Notes: a model not told the origin generated them from the sequence alone. A stretch of 64,000 nucleotides of DNA from Mycolicibacterium sp. P1-18 (GCF_008329535.1 NZ_NPKR01000006.1:186001-250000), one strand, 5' to 3'. Counted from the first letter of the stretch, positions 1 through 10,985 are shown. Made by a program: numbers and translations.

Positions 1-87
1 CACGCCTGCCGCGGCGGCGACGCGGTCGACGTCCCGGCGGAGGGAGGCGTCGACGACCACGGCGAGGATGCCGTTGCTCGAACTCAT
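1..87 (-). CDS. ssd: Septum site-determining protein Ssd (CpaE/MinD-like), N-terminal fragment only
   Basis: Only the first 29 codons are in the window; the gene continues beyond position 1. The reading frame opens with ATG at 87 and begins MSSSNGILAVVVDASLRRD, an N-terminus of the receiver-like type found in CpaE/Ssd proteins. The main support is position: in M. tuberculosis ssd (Rv3660c) is divergent from the HAD phosphatase Rv3661, as here. Ssd is a ParA/MinD-family protein linked to septum placement and Flp/Tad pilus loci. No catalytic motif is visible in this fragment, so the name is an inference from synteny. Confidence 0.6.
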   Translation of the reverse strand, partial: MSSSNGILAVVVDASLRRDVDRVAAAAGV

Positions 88-313
88 GCCTCAACTGTGT
101 GGCTACGACGGACGCGCCACGGCGTCCGAGCCGTCGAAAGGGCACGGTCTGTGGATGAAGGAGCCTCTGTGGACTATTCCGTACGGGCAGCGCCGCGCAA
201 ACTCGAGGGGGTGTCTGTCACTTTCCCTGGAACGCCCGGGAAGAAATATTGACGCACTTGCCCACAAAAAGGGACGACCCCCGCCAGGGGGGAGGAGGCG
301 GAGGTCGTCGTGT

Positions 314-338
314 ATCAGCCCCGGGGGGTCGGGCTGAT
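314..338. promoter_or_regulatory. Perfect 8-bp inverted repeat (ATCAGCCC / GGGCTGAT)
   Basis: ATCAGCCC (314-321) and GGGCTGAT (331-338) are exact reverse complements separated by 9 nt, with a further G-C pair one step out (312/340). There is no T-run after either arm, so it is not a standard intrinsic terminator. It sits just upstream of the putative promoter hexamer at 370-375 and could be an operator or a structured 5' element. Confidence 0.35.
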
Positions 339-346
339 GCACACCC

Positions 347-375
347 GACATAAGCCGGGTAATGCTCACTATACA
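347..375 (+). promoter_or_regulatory. Possible SigA-type promoter for the HAD phosphatase gene
   Basis: TATACA (370-375) is a good -10 hexamer. GACATA (347-352) lies 17 bp upstream as a weak -35. Transcription would start near 382 and leave about 150 nt of leader before the GTG at 534. This is a pattern match only. Confidence 0.25.
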
Positions 376-533
376 CACGGCAATATGGGCGAGCGCAAGT
401 CGTCGACACCCTATGAATCTCCAATGAAATCGTACGGTGACCTGGAAAGTTACCCAGGGCGACACGTGGCGGAGACTGCCACTTCGCTACGGCGGACGCC
501 TCACCCGACACGCCCGGCGCATATGCTGGCACC

Positions 534-1391
534 GTGACCGCTTCCGGCGCCGCCTCGGCGGACCCGACAGAGCCGCATTCCGCGCCGGCCGACGACCCGC
601 CCATCCGCACCGCCGCGTTCTTCGATCTCGACAAGACGGTGATTGCCAAGTCCAGCACGCTGGCTTTCAGCAAACCCTTCTTCGACCAGGGTCTGATTAA
701 CCGGCAAGCCGTGCTCAAGTCGACTTACGCGCAGTTCCTCTTCCACATGTCGGGCGCCGACCACGAGCAGATGAACCGGATGCGCTCCTACATCACCACC
801 ATGTGCGCCGGGTGGAACGTCGAGCAGGTCAAGTCCATCGTCGGGGAGACGATGCACGACATCGTCGACCCGCTGGTGTTCGTCGAGGCCGCCAACCTGA
901 TCGCCGACCACAAGCTGTGCGGCCGCGACGTCGTCGTCGTGTCCGCGTCGGGCGAGGAGATCGTCGCCCCGATCGCCAAGGCCCTCGGCGCGACCCACGC
1001 AATGGCGACCCGCATGGTCGTCGAGGACGGCAAGTACACCGGCGAGGTGGCGTTTTACTGCTACGGCGAGGGCAAGGTCGAGGCCATCCAAGAGCTCGCC
1101 GCCCGTGAGGGTTACGCGCTGGACCATTGCTACGCCTACTCCGACTCGATCACCGACCTGCCGATGCTGGAGGCGGTCGGCCATCCGACGGTCGTCAATC
1201 CCGACCGTGCGCTGCGCCGGGAGGCGCTCGGCCGGGAGTGGCCCGTGCTGACGTTCTCGCGGGCGGTATCGCTGCGGGAACGCATCGGCGCTCCCTCCGG
1301 CGCTGCGGTCGCCACGTCGGTCGCGGTCGGCGTCAGCGCGTTGGCCGCCGGCGCGCTGACTTACTCGTTGCTGCGCCGGTTCGCCTTCTAG
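534..1391 (+). CDS. HAD-superfamily IB phosphatase (SerB-like), Rv3661 homologue
   Basis: 285 residues from GTG 534. HAD motif I (FFDLDKT) lies near residues 29-35 and supplies the nucleophilic Asp of this phosphatase family. Motif II is the VVSASGEE segment near residue 139, and motif III/IV is YAYSDSITDLPML near residues 202-214. The alpha-helical cap between them and the length fit HAD-IB (SerB-like) hydrolases. A hydrophobic C-terminal stretch (residues about 260-280) followed by RRFAF suggests a tail membrane anchor. The substrate is not known; a phosphoserine phosphatase role is possible but the anchor argues for another monoester. The gene is divergent from ssd and followed by the Ms1-like RNA, as in M. 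tuberculosis. Confidence 0.85.
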   Translation: MTASGAASADPTEPHSAPADDPPIRTAAFFDLDKTVIAKSSTLAFSKPFFDQGLINRQAVLKSTYAQFLFHMSGADHEQMNRMRSYITTMCAGWNVEQVKSIVGETMHDIVDPLVFVEAANLIADHKLCGRDVVVVSASGEEIVAPIAKALGATHAMATRMVVEDGKYTGEVAFYCYGEGKVEAIQELAAREGYALDHCYAYSDSITDLPMLEAVGHPTVVNPDRALRREALGREWPVLTFSRAVSLRERIGAPSGAAVATSVAVGVSALAAGALTYSLLRRFAF

Positions 1392-1463
1392 CCGCGCAAA
1401 GCCTGCGCGGCGCGGTTGCTGACGCTGAGAAGTAACGATCTGACGACTCGCCGGAATTGGCCC

Positions 1464-1492
1464 TTGATGTGACCGCGGTCACGGAGTACAAA
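1464..1492 (+). promoter_or_regulatory. SigA-type promoter of the Ms1-like RNA
   Basis: TTGATG (1464-1469) and TACAAA (1487-1492) are separated by exactly 17 bp. Initiation 6-8 nt downstream of the -10 puts the 5' end near 1499, which gives an RNA of about 300 nt up to the hairpin ending at 1796. This matches the size known for Ms1/MTS2823. A palindrome fills the first part of the spacer. Confidence 0.6.
1468..1483. promoter_or_regulatory. Palindrome matching the mycobacterial Crp consensus inside the Ms1 promoter
   Basis: TGTGA (1468-1472), CCGCGG, TCACG (1479-1483) matches TGTGA-N6-TCACA at 9 of 10 defined bases; bases 1469-1482 form a perfect 14-bp palindrome. It overlaps the end of the -35 hexamer and most of the spacer, a position where a bound dimer would be expected to block RNA polymerase. 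Crp identity is inferred from the consensus. Confidence 0.45.
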
Positions 1493-1498
1493 GGAGTC

Positions 1499-1800
1499 AC
1501 GGAAGCCGATAGAGGCCAAGTTCGAACCGGAAGAGAAGGTTCGCACTCCCGACAGAGGCATCCCAGCACGGAACCTGCGAACCCACGCGGAGCACATACC
1601 GCGATAATGGTAAAAGTGTTGCGGGCCTGCGTAATTGCGAAGAGCGGACGCCAAGCGACGACCCCTTGGGTGGGGTCAGCAGCCGTAGCGCATCGCACGT
1701 ACGCCGAGGCCACCCACGCAGCCCACGAAGCACGCATGGTATCCGGAGTTCCGTGCTAGCGGGCGGCGAGCCGAATCACTTCGGAGCGTCGCCCGCTTCA
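1499..1800 (+). ncRNA. ms1: Ms1 / MTS2823 abundant small RNA (RNA polymerase core-binding)
   Basis: The 420-bp gap between the Rv3661 and Rv3662c homologues is where MTS2823 (Ms1 in M. smegmatis), a ~300-nt RNA that binds sigma-free RNA polymerase core, is encoded. A promoter at 1464-1492 predicts a start near 1499 and a strong hairpin ends at 1796. Structure is visible: AGCACGGAAC (1565-1574) is exactly complementary to GTTCCGTGCT (1748-1757), a long-range stem closing about 170 nt. GACCCC/GGGGTC (1660-1677) is a local hairpin. No convincing protein frame is present. Identity rests on position, size and fold rather than alignment. Confidence 0.8.
1759..1796. terminator. Hairpin at the 3' end of Ms1-like RNA
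   Basis: GCGGGCGGCG (1759-1768) pairs with CGTCGCCCGC (1787-1796) with one G-T pair, and the inner arms CCGAA (1771-1775) and TTCGG (1780-1784) extend the stem. Only a short T-containing tail follows, which is usual for mycobacterial terminators. It also lies just beyond the stop of the convergent gene at 1812, so it may serve both strands. Confidence 0.65.
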
Positions 1801-1811
1801 CGTTGCTGGGG

Positions 1812-2558
1812 TCACTTCTTGGTCGACGCTTCGGCGATCGACAGAGCCTCGCGCGCACCCGCCTTCAGGGCGTGACTGCTGTTGACGAGCCAGGCGGTGA
1901 GACCCTCACGGGTGCCGGACTCGAAACCCCGAGCCGCCGCCCGATAGTCGCCGGGCTTCTGCATCCAGAACTGTTCGGGGACGCCGAGGCCGCGCGTGTC
2001 CAAACCGCTGGCGATGGTGGCCAACCGCGAGACGCCCCGTGCCACCACGCCGTCCGCCACGCCGAAGGGTGCGAGCACCAGCAGTTCACCGTGGACCACC
2101 GCGGCGAGCACCGGCGCCGGAACCCGCGTGCTCGTCACGACGTCGGCGAGCATCTCGAGCCGACGCCCCACGCCGGCATCCGCGCGGGGCCGGCCGAGCC
2201 GGTCGTCGTCGGTGAGGTCGGCAGCAGCGAGCGCGTGCAGCCGCGCGATCGCCTGTAGCGGCGCGCGTTGCCACACCCCGATGAGCGACGACGCCCCACC
2301 TTCGAGCGCCTCGGCGACGCGCAACGCGCCCGCCAACACGGGGTCGGGCTGCTCGCCGGGCGTCAGCACCAGCGATCCGCCGTCCAGCACGGACGACGCC
2401 CGGGCCGCCCGCATCGCGGCCTCGGCGGCGGTCGCGGGCCAACCGCGGCGGTTCGCCTTGTGGCGGTGCGCCAGGGCGAGCGCTTCGCGGGCCTCTTCAC
2501 CGGCGTCGGCCACCCCCGGCAAGTCCGCCAGTGGGGCAAGGGGATCGGGAGCGGCCAC
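1812..2558 (-). CDS. Conserved protein, Rv3662c homologue; possible Fic-like N-terminal features
   Basis: 248 residues from GTG 2558. It is alpha-helical and Ala/Arg-rich, with no signal peptide or membrane segment. The stretch AAMRAARASSVLDGG near residues 48-62 resembles the SS-x-(I/L)-x-G inhibitory-helix region of Fic-family N-termini, but no HPFx(D/E)GN catalytic motif is present, so a Fic function is not supported. It is convergent with the Ms1-like RNA and divergent from acs, as Rv3662c is convergent with MTS2823 in M. tuberculosis. Function unknown. Confidence 0.75.
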   Translation of the reverse strand: MAAPDPLAPLADLPGVADAGEEAREALALAHRHKANRRGWPATAAEAAMRAARASSVLDGGSLVLTPGEQPDPVLAGALRVAEALEGGASSLIGVWQRAPLQAIARLHALAAADLTDDDRLGRPRADAGVGRRLEMLADVVTSTRVPAPVLAAVVHGELLVLAPFGVADGVVARGVSRLATIASGLDTRGLGVPEQFWMQKPGDYRAAARGFESGTREGLTAWLVNSSHALKAGAREALSIAEASTKK

Positions 2559-2685
2559 GAGGACACGCTAGTGCCCCGACGCGACGCCGTTCCCGGGGGT
2601 CGGCGACCGCTGGACCCGTCCACGTGCGCGTTCGTCGCGCCACGGGTGCCGTCCGCAGCCGCCGGTGTGAGTTGTCTCCTTACCC

Positions 2686-2710
2686 GTCACCGGTGGTGAC
2701 TACGCTCACG
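2686..2710. promoter_or_regulatory. Overlapping palindromes in front of acs, one with a Crp-like core
   Basis: GTCACC (2686-2691) and GGTGAC (2695-2700) form an inverted repeat with a 3-bp centre. Overlapping it, GGTGA-N6-TCACG (2695-2710) has the complete GTGA-N6-TCAC core of the mycobacterial Crp consensus. The site ends 3 bp before the acs start codon, so binding would most likely repress or act on a leaderless transcript. Confidence 0.35.
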
Positions 2711-2713
2711 TTC

Positions 2714-4675
<1,962 letters not shown>

Positions 4676-4765
4676 CCCCTCGAGACGGGACCGTTCGACG
4701 GCCGACGGGACTATCGTGGCTCCCACGTGGGGCATCGACGCGCCCCGCGAGGAGCGTGATCACCG

Positions 4766-6129
4766 GTGAGTTCATCGACGACGACGGACGCCAGCGTGCG
4801 CGCCGTCCACGACCTCTTCGTCGCGGGCGAGGTCGACGGCTCCTATTTGGCGTCGACCCCGCTGCGCCGCGTCGTCGTCGAGAGTTGGCAACGCAGCCTG
4901 GCCAGGGGCGTCGACCCCGACCGCGGCGGCGCGCAATCCTCGGACCTCGCGCTGAGCGTGGCCAGGATGCGGGCGGCGCATCCTCTGGCCTCCGCGTTGC
5001 CGGTCATCCGCCGACTGCTGGTCGAGGACGCGCGCTCCTCGGGCGTGATGGTCGCGGTCAGCGCGGCGGACGGCACCCTGCTCTGGGTGGAGGGTGACGC
5101 CACGGCCTGCCGTCGGGCCGAGTCGATGAACTTCGTTCCCGGCGCCGACTGGAGCGAGCGCGGTGCCGGCACCAACGCGCCCGGAACCGCGCTGGCGCTG
5201 GACGCCGAGGTGCAGATCCGCGGCACCGAGCACTTCTCTCGACTGGTCCAACCGTGGAGTTGCACGGCGGTTCCCGTGCACGACCCCGTGACCGGAACGC
5301 TGATCGGCGCCATCGACCTCACCGGGGGCGACGAGGTGTCGTCGGCCCAGACGCTGGCCCTGGTTCGCGCCACCGTGGTCGCCGTGGAGAACCATCTGGC
5401 GCTGCTGCGCTTCACCGAGGCGCCCCGCGTCGAATCCGGTTTCACCGCAGGCCATTTGAGGGCGCTCGGTACCGACCGCCCGCGGTGGGAGAGCACCGAC
5501 GCGAGCGGTCGGCCCACCCGCGTCGCCCTCACCGGCAGGCACGCCGACATCCTGGTGCTGCTGAGCCGGCACCCCGAGGGGCTCAGCGCCGACCACCTCG
5601 CCACGCTGCTGGACCAACGGGACCTCGACGTCGTGACCGTGCGGGCGGAGATGTCGCGGCTGCGCAGGGTCGTCGGACCCGAGCTGCTGACGTCTCGGCC
5701 CTACCGGCCGACGGCACCGTTCACCAGTGACCTCGCCGAGGTCTTCGACGCGCTGGCCCGCGGGGACGTGGCGGCGGCCCTCGACGCGTACGCCGGACCG
5801 CTCTTGAGCAAGTCTGTGTCCCCGGCCGTCGGACGGCTGCGCACCGAGTTGAGCACCAGCCTGCGCGGCGCCGTGATGGCGACCGGAGACCTCGGGTTGC
5901 TCCGCCGCTGGCTGCACCTGCCCGAGGGGTCCGACGACCGCGACGGCTGGCGCCGACTGTACGACGGCGCCGACCCGGCGGACGGGCCCGGGCCGGTGGT
6001 CATCTCGCCGGCCTCGACTTCGAATTCGGTGGAACCGTGCAACCGTGATGCAACCCCTTTTGGCCTATCTTCAGTGACGACCGACACACTTCCACCGGTG
6101 ATGTCGCCCCGTTCGCTGGAGAGGAACCC

Positions 6130-6133
<4 letters not shown>
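4766..6133 (+). CDS. AcoR-like GAF-domain transcription regulator without a sigma-54 domain
   Basis: 455 residues from GTG 4766, with GAGGAG about 12 nt upstream. The N-terminal half has the AcoR-type sensor: ESWQRSLARGVDP near 33-45, then a GAF domain with ADWSERGAGTNAPGTAL (about 128-144) and WSCTAVPVHDP (about 165-175). There is no AAA+ or GAFTGA segment. Instead residues about 250-310 (GRHADILVLLSRHPEGLSAD, then TVRAEMSRLRRVVG) look like a winged-helix domain. The last ~45 residues are low-complexity and coincide with the promoter region of the next gene. The ATGA overlap with the aldehyde dehydrogenase gene suggests coupling and joint regulation. Confidence 0.88.
6038..6088 (+). promoter_or_regulatory. 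Control region of the aldehyde dehydrogenase gene: two TGCAAC repeats and a weak Crp-like site
   Basis: TGCAAC occurs at 6038-6043 and 6049-6054, in direct orientation with an 11-bp period (one helical turn). AGTGA-N6-ACACA (6073-6088) matches the Crp consensus at 8 of 10 bases. All lie within the final codons of the GAF regulator gene, 40-95 bp before the dehydrogenase start, so the dehydrogenase probably has its own promoter here. The same half-site clusters at 10906-10946. Confidence 0.4.
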
Positions 6134-7653
<1,520 letters not shown>

Positions 7654-7661
7654 CCCCTGCC

Positions 7662-7715
7662 GAACGTGACGAAGTGCGCGAGAGATGCTCGACATCTCGC
7701 GCACTTCTTCACGTT
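7662..7715. terminator. Long bidirectional hairpin between convergent genes
   Basis: AACGTGA-C-GAAGTGCGCGAGA (from 7663) is almost exactly complementary to the arm ending CACTTCTTCACGTT (to 7715); about 21 of 23 positions pair around a small loop near 7687-7691. It separates the aldehyde dehydrogenase from the convergent GAF regulator and contains the regulator's stop codon (7709-7711). Confidence 0.75.
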
Positions 7716-8992
7716 GGAGGGAAGCGCATGACCCTGATCGCCGGCGCCGTCGAGGCGGCGAGCAACGTCGACCGGTCCGGCGGGTAGCAGACGTCGACGA
7801 CCGCCGCCGACGGGAAGCGGTACGGCCGGCCGTGCACCAGGCCCGCGAGTTGCCGTCGCAGCCGCGACATCTCGGCCCGCACCGTCACCACGCGCGACCG
7901 GTCGCCGTACAGGTCGTCGGCCAGATCGGGAGCCGACCGGCCGTCGCGGTGGGTGGCGAGGATCAGCAGGATCTCGGCGTGCCGAGGTGAGATGTCGTGC
8001 CGCCAGCAGCCGAACTGCCCGACCATCTCCAGCGACGGCGCCCCCGCGTCGCGGACGTCGAGGGTGACGCGGGAGATGCCGGGGGTGGCGTCGTCGTCGG
8101 TCGGGCGCACCAGCCACCCGCCGGGCAGCAGTTCGATCTCGCACATCCCCAGTGGCGGCACCCAAGCCCGGCCCGGCGCGATCTCCACGGGCAGCAGGAT
8201 GCGGTTGTGCATCGGCACCGAGTCCACTGCCGCCACCCACCCGTCCTGGTCGACGGCGAGCGCGGGCGCCGCGATGCGGGCGAGGATGGGCGCGGCCACC
8301 GCCCGCAACCGGTTCAGGGTCTGGTCGTGCTGTTCGCGCAACCGCGACTCGGCGAGCCGCGCGACGACGTCGACGAGGGCGACCGTCGTCGGGTGCACCG
8401 TCGCCGCCGGCCCCGAGACGTCGACGACGCCGATCACCTGGCCGGTGCGCGGGTCCTTGATCGGCGCTCCCGCACACGTCCACGGGTGGTGGCTGCGCTG
8501 GTAGTGCTCGGCGGAGAACACCTGCACCGCCCGGTTCGACGCCAGGGCGGTCCCGATGGCGTTGGTGCCGACGGCGCTCTCACCCCAGTGCGCACCCTCG
8601 ATGAAGCCCAACCGGTCGGCGTGGTTGAGCACCGACGCCGAACCACTGCGCCACAGCACCCGGCCCCGGGCGTCGGCGACGACGAGGATGTTGTCGCCGT
8701 CGGCGATCAGCGACTCCAGGTTCCGAGACACCTCGTCGAGCACGCCGAGCAGACCCGAGGACTTGCGCAGCATCTCCAGACCCGCGAGTTCGACGACGGG
8801 CGCCGACAGTCGATCGGGCGCAAGGCCGTTGGCGATCATCCGCTGCCAGGAGTCCTCGATCACCGACCGCGGTCGGGCCGGCGCGCGGGCACCCGACATC
8901 GTCGCGTCGTAGACCGCCGACATCAGCCGCGCGTAGTCCCGCGGGTCCTCACCGACCGCGACGGCCGGTTCGGGGGAAGACAGACCTTGCAT
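7709..8992 (-). CDS. Second AcoR-like GAF-domain transcription regulator
   Basis: 427 residues from ATG 8992 (TTG 8998 and GTG 8995 are in frame just upstream). It is a paralogue of the regulator at 4766: EDSWQRMIANGLAPDRL near 46-62, a GAF domain with GAHWGESAVGTNAIGTAL near 140-157 and HPWTCAGAPIKDPRTG near 175-190, and a C-terminal winged-helix-like part (PRHAEILLILATHRDG, then TVRAEMSRLRRQLAG). It too lacks the sigma-54-interacting AAA+ domain of classical AcoR. It is the last gene of a run with the butanediol-type dehydrogenase and SDR genes, 37 bp after the SDR stop, so it probably controls that operon. A Crp-like site lies just before it. Its stop codon is inside a terminator hairpin. 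Confidence 0.88.
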   Translation of the reverse strand: MQGLSSPEPAVAVGEDPRDYARLMSAVYDATMSGARAPARPRSVIEDSWQRMIANGLAPDRLSAPVVELAGLEMLRKSSGLLGVLDEVSRNLESLIADGDNILVVADARGRVLWRSGSASVLNHADRLGFIEGAHWGESAVGTNAIGTALASNRAVQVFSAEHYQRSHHPWTCAGAPIKDPRTGQVIGVVDVSGPAATVHPTTVALVDVVARLAESRLREQHDQTLNRLRAVAAPILARIAAPALAVDQDGWVAAVDSVPMHNRILLPVEIAPGRAWVPPLGMCEIELLPGGWLVRPTDDDATPGISRVTLDVRDAGAPSLEMVGQFGCWRHDISPRHAEILLILATHRDGRSAPDLADDLYGDRSRVVTVRAEMSRLRRQLAGLVHGRPYRFPSAAVVDVCYPPDRSTLLAASTAPAIRVMRFPPT

Positions 8993-9002
8993 CACCAATG
9001 AT

Positions 9003-9018
9003 TGTGCTCCCGATCACA
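9003..9018. promoter_or_regulatory. Crp-like site before the second GAF regulator
   Basis: TGTGC-TCCCGA-TCACA matches TGTGA-N6-TCACA at 9 of 10 defined bases. It sits in the 37-bp gap between the SDR gene and the GAF regulator, 11 bp upstream of the regulator's ATG. A nearly identical site (TGTGCTC...TCACA) lies at 10970-10985. Confidence 0.45.
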
Positions 9019-9029
9019 CCCGAAAGCCA

Positions 9030-9815
9030 TCACCGATAGACGATCCCGCCGTCGATCAGCCCCGCCTGCCCCGTCATGTAGTCCGCGTCGGGCCCGGCCA
9101 GATAGGACACGAAGCCGGCGACGTCGTCGGGGGTCTCCGCGCGGCCGAGCGCGATGCCGCCGACGTACTTGTCGTACGTCTCACCCTCGGCGGCGCCGGT
9201 CAGCTCGGCGAACCGCTTGTCGATCTCGACCCACATGTCGGTGCCCACCACGCCGGGACAGTAGGCGTTGACGGTGATGCCGTCGGCGGCGTGCTCCTTG
9301 GCCGCGGCCTGGGTCAGCGCGCGCACCGCGAACTTGGTGGCGCTGTACACCCCGAGCATGGCGAACCCGTCGTGGCCGGCGATGGACGACGCGTTGATGA
9401 CCTTGCCGCGGCGGCCCAGCTCCTTGAACTTGGTCACCGCCGCCTGGATGCCCCACAGCACCCCGTCGACGTTGACGGCCCAGATCTTGGCGACGTCCTC
9501 GGGCCTCGTGTCGAGCAAGGGGGCGACGAGCGCAATGCCGGCGTTGTTCACCATGACGTCGAAACCGCCGAGTGTGGTGGCCGCGTGGTCGACGGCGGCG
9601 AACACCTGGTCGCGGTCGCTCACGTCGGCGACGAAGGTGGTTGCCGTGCCACCGAGTTCGGTGATCTCCTCGGCGACGGCGGAGATGCCGTCGGGTCCGA
9701 GGTCGACGAGCGCGACGTCAGCGCCGTCACGGGCCAGCCGCAACGCGATGCCGCGGCCGATGCCACGGCCGCCACCGGTGACCAGGGCGACCTTGCCGTC
9801 CAGTACCCCGCTCAC
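9030..9815 (-). CDS. Short-chain dehydrogenase/reductase, acetoin/diacetyl reductase type
   Basis: 261 residues from GTG 9815, which overlaps the stop of the upstream dehydrogenase gene as GTGA. Classical SDR: TGGGRGIGRGIA near 14-25 binds NAD(P), NNAG near 92, catalytic Ser in NASSIAG near 143, and YSATKFA near 158 with the Tyr-Lys pair. The C-terminal region up to YMTGQAGLIDGG resembles (S)-acetoin-forming diacetyl reductases (BudC). Pairing with a zinc butanediol-type dehydrogenase supports interconversion of diacetyl, acetoin and 2,3-butanediol, or oxidation of a related vicinal diol. Substrate is inferred. Confidence 0.85.
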   Translation of the reverse strand: MSGVLDGKVALVTGGGRGIGRGIALRLARDGADVALVDLGPDGISAVAEEITELGGTATTFVADVSDRDQVFAAVDHAATTLGGFDVMVNNAGIALVAPLLDTRPEDVAKIWAVNVDGVLWGIQAAVTKFKELGRRGKVINASSIAGHDGFAMLGVYSATKFAVRALTQAAAKEHAADGITVNAYCPGVVGTDMWVEIDKRFAELTGAAEGETYDKYVGGIALGRAETPDDVAGFVSYLAGPDADYMTGQAGLIDGGIVYR

Positions 9816-10867
9816 GACTGCGCCACCGAGGGGTCGACGAGGACCTTCATCTTGGTGCCGGCGTGCAGCGCCTCGAACCCCTCGTCGACGACGTCGTCCA
9901 GCGGGATCGACGTCACCCAGCCGGTGGTGTCGTACTTGTCCTCGGCCATCAGGGCGATGACCGCTTCGAAGTCGTCGGCGGTGTAGCAGAGCGACCCCTG
10001 GATGCGGGATTCGTTCATCACCAGGTTGAGAAGCGGTGTCGTCAGGGGCTTTTCGTAGATGGCGACGCTGACGATCGGTCGGCGCGCCCCGACGCAGGCG
10101 AGCGCGGTCTCGACGGCGGGCGTCACGCCGGCGGCGTCGAACACCGAGTCGGCACCCGCGCCGTTGGTGTGGTCGGCGATGAAGGCAGGCACGTCTACGG
10201 CAGTCGGGTCCAGGGTGCGGGCGCCGAGCGCCTCGATGGACGCCCGCCGGGTGGCCGACGGTTCGACGACGAAGACGTCCTCGACGCCCTTGCCGCGCAA
10301 CGCGAACCACAGTCCGATGCCGATGGGGCCGGCACCGAACACCATCGAGGTGCCGTCGGGGTTCGGTTCGCCGAGGGTGGCCGCGTGGTAGGCCACCGAC
10401 ATCGGTTCGACGAGGGCGCCGAGTTCCATCGACACGTTGTCGGGCAGCCGGTGCAGCATGTCGGTCGGCACGACGGTGTACTCGGCCATGCCGCCGTCGG
10501 ACATCAGCCCGTGGAAGCCGATCTGCTGGCAGATGTTGTAGTTGCCCGCCCGGCACGGCCCGCAGTGCCCGCACCGGTAGAGCGGCATGACGGCGACCCG
10601 GTCCCCCGACGCGTAGTCGGTGACGCCGTCGCCCACCTCGGTGATCACGCCAGAGAACTCGTGGCCCATGGTCAGCGGCAACTGCTGTCCGGTCAGCGGG
10701 TGGGGCGACGTCGGGATGAAGATGGGGCCCGCGTAGTACTCGTGGAGGTCGGTGCCGCAGATGCCGTTGAACCCGACCTTCACCTTGACCGTGCCCGGTG
10801 TGGGATGGGGTTCGGGGACGTCGGCGACCTCGAGTTTGTTGGGTCCGTAGTACACAGCTGCTCTCAT
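9812..10867 (-). CDS. Zinc-dependent 2,3-butanediol-type dehydrogenase (MDR family)
   Basis: 351 residues from ATG 10867. It is a medium-chain zinc alcohol dehydrogenase that oxidises secondary alcohols or diols with NAD(P). Visible ligands: catalytic zinc site GICGTD near residues 36-41 and GHEFSG near 68-73; structural zinc Cys cluster CGHCGPCRAGNYNIC near 98-112. The cofactor fold has FGAGPIGIG near 176-184. The insert YAGPIFIPTSPHPLTG between the first zinc ligand and GHE is typical of (R,R)-butanediol dehydrogenases (ButB/BdhA). First gene of an operon with the SDR and the GAF regulator; its promoter region shares GTTGCA/TGCAAC repeats with the divergent monooxygenase. Confidence 0.9.
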   Translation of the reverse strand: MRAAVYYGPNKLEVADVPEPHPTPGTVKVKVGFNGICGTDLHEYYAGPIFIPTSPHPLTGQQLPLTMGHEFSGVITEVGDGVTDYASGDRVAVMPLYRCGHCGPCRAGNYNICQQIGFHGLMSDGGMAEYTVVPTDMLHRLPDNVSMELGALVEPMSVAYHAATLGEPNPDGTSMVFGAGPIGIGLWFALRGKGVEDVFVVEPSATRRASIEALGARTLDPTAVDVPAFIADHTNGAGADSVFDAAGVTPAVETALACVGARRPIVSVAIYEKPLTTPLLNLVMNESRIQGSLCYTADDFEAVIALMAEDKYDTTGWVTSIPLDDVVDEGFEALHAGTKMKVLVDPSVAQS

Positions 10868-10905
10868 GGGCCATGTCTATGTGACGGCGGCCACGTTCCG
10901 AAAGA

Positions 10906-10946
10906 GTTGCACCCCGTTGCATGCTGCGGGTGCAACGCGTTGCAAC
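10906..10946. promoter_or_regulatory. Cluster of GTTGCA/TGCAAC half-sites in a divergent promoter
   Basis: GTTGCACCC (10906-10914) and GGGTGCAAC (10928-10936) are a perfect 9-bp inverted repeat. TGCAACGCGTTGCA (10931-10944) is a perfect 14-bp palindrome, and a further GTTGCA lies at 10916-10921. AcoR-type activators commonly bind GC-rich palindromes, so one of the two GAF regulators is the likely ligand. It lies 40-80 bp from both divergent start codons. Confidence 0.55.
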
Positions 10947-10969
10947 CCTTGCGCCGGACCCCACCGTGG

Positions 10970-10985
10970 TGTGCTCTGAGTCACA
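10970..10985. promoter_or_regulatory. Crp-like site overlapping the monooxygenase start
   Basis: TGTGC-TCTGAG-TCACA matches TGTGA-N6-TCACA at 9 of 10 bases. Its last base is the A of the ATG at 10985. Its left half is identical over seven bases to the site at 9003-9018. Confidence 0.4.

Larger units (their letters stand above)
88..533. other. Long divergent intergenic region between ssd and the HAD phosphatase gene
   Basis: This 446-bp gap contains no convincing gene; the short reading frames lack a ribosome binding site and recognisable features. It should hold both divergent promoters. It is less GC-rich than its flanks in places, for example near 240-255 and 360-395. The notable elements are an 8-bp perfect inverted repeat at 314-338 and a TATACA hexamer at 370-375, annotated separately. 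The gap is long for a simple divergent promoter. Confidence 0.5.

Noticed and set aside
88..533. Short open frames in the ssd-HAD intergenic region (about 75-120 codons)
   Set aside because: No ribosome binding site, no recognisable features and composition typical of random high-GC frames.
9030..10964. Long open frame that could be read as a 644-residue fusion of dehydrogenase and SDR
   Set aside because: The upstream part is Arg/His-rich nonsense out of frame with the zinc dehydrogenase; the two genes are separate and overlap as GTGA at 9812-9815.
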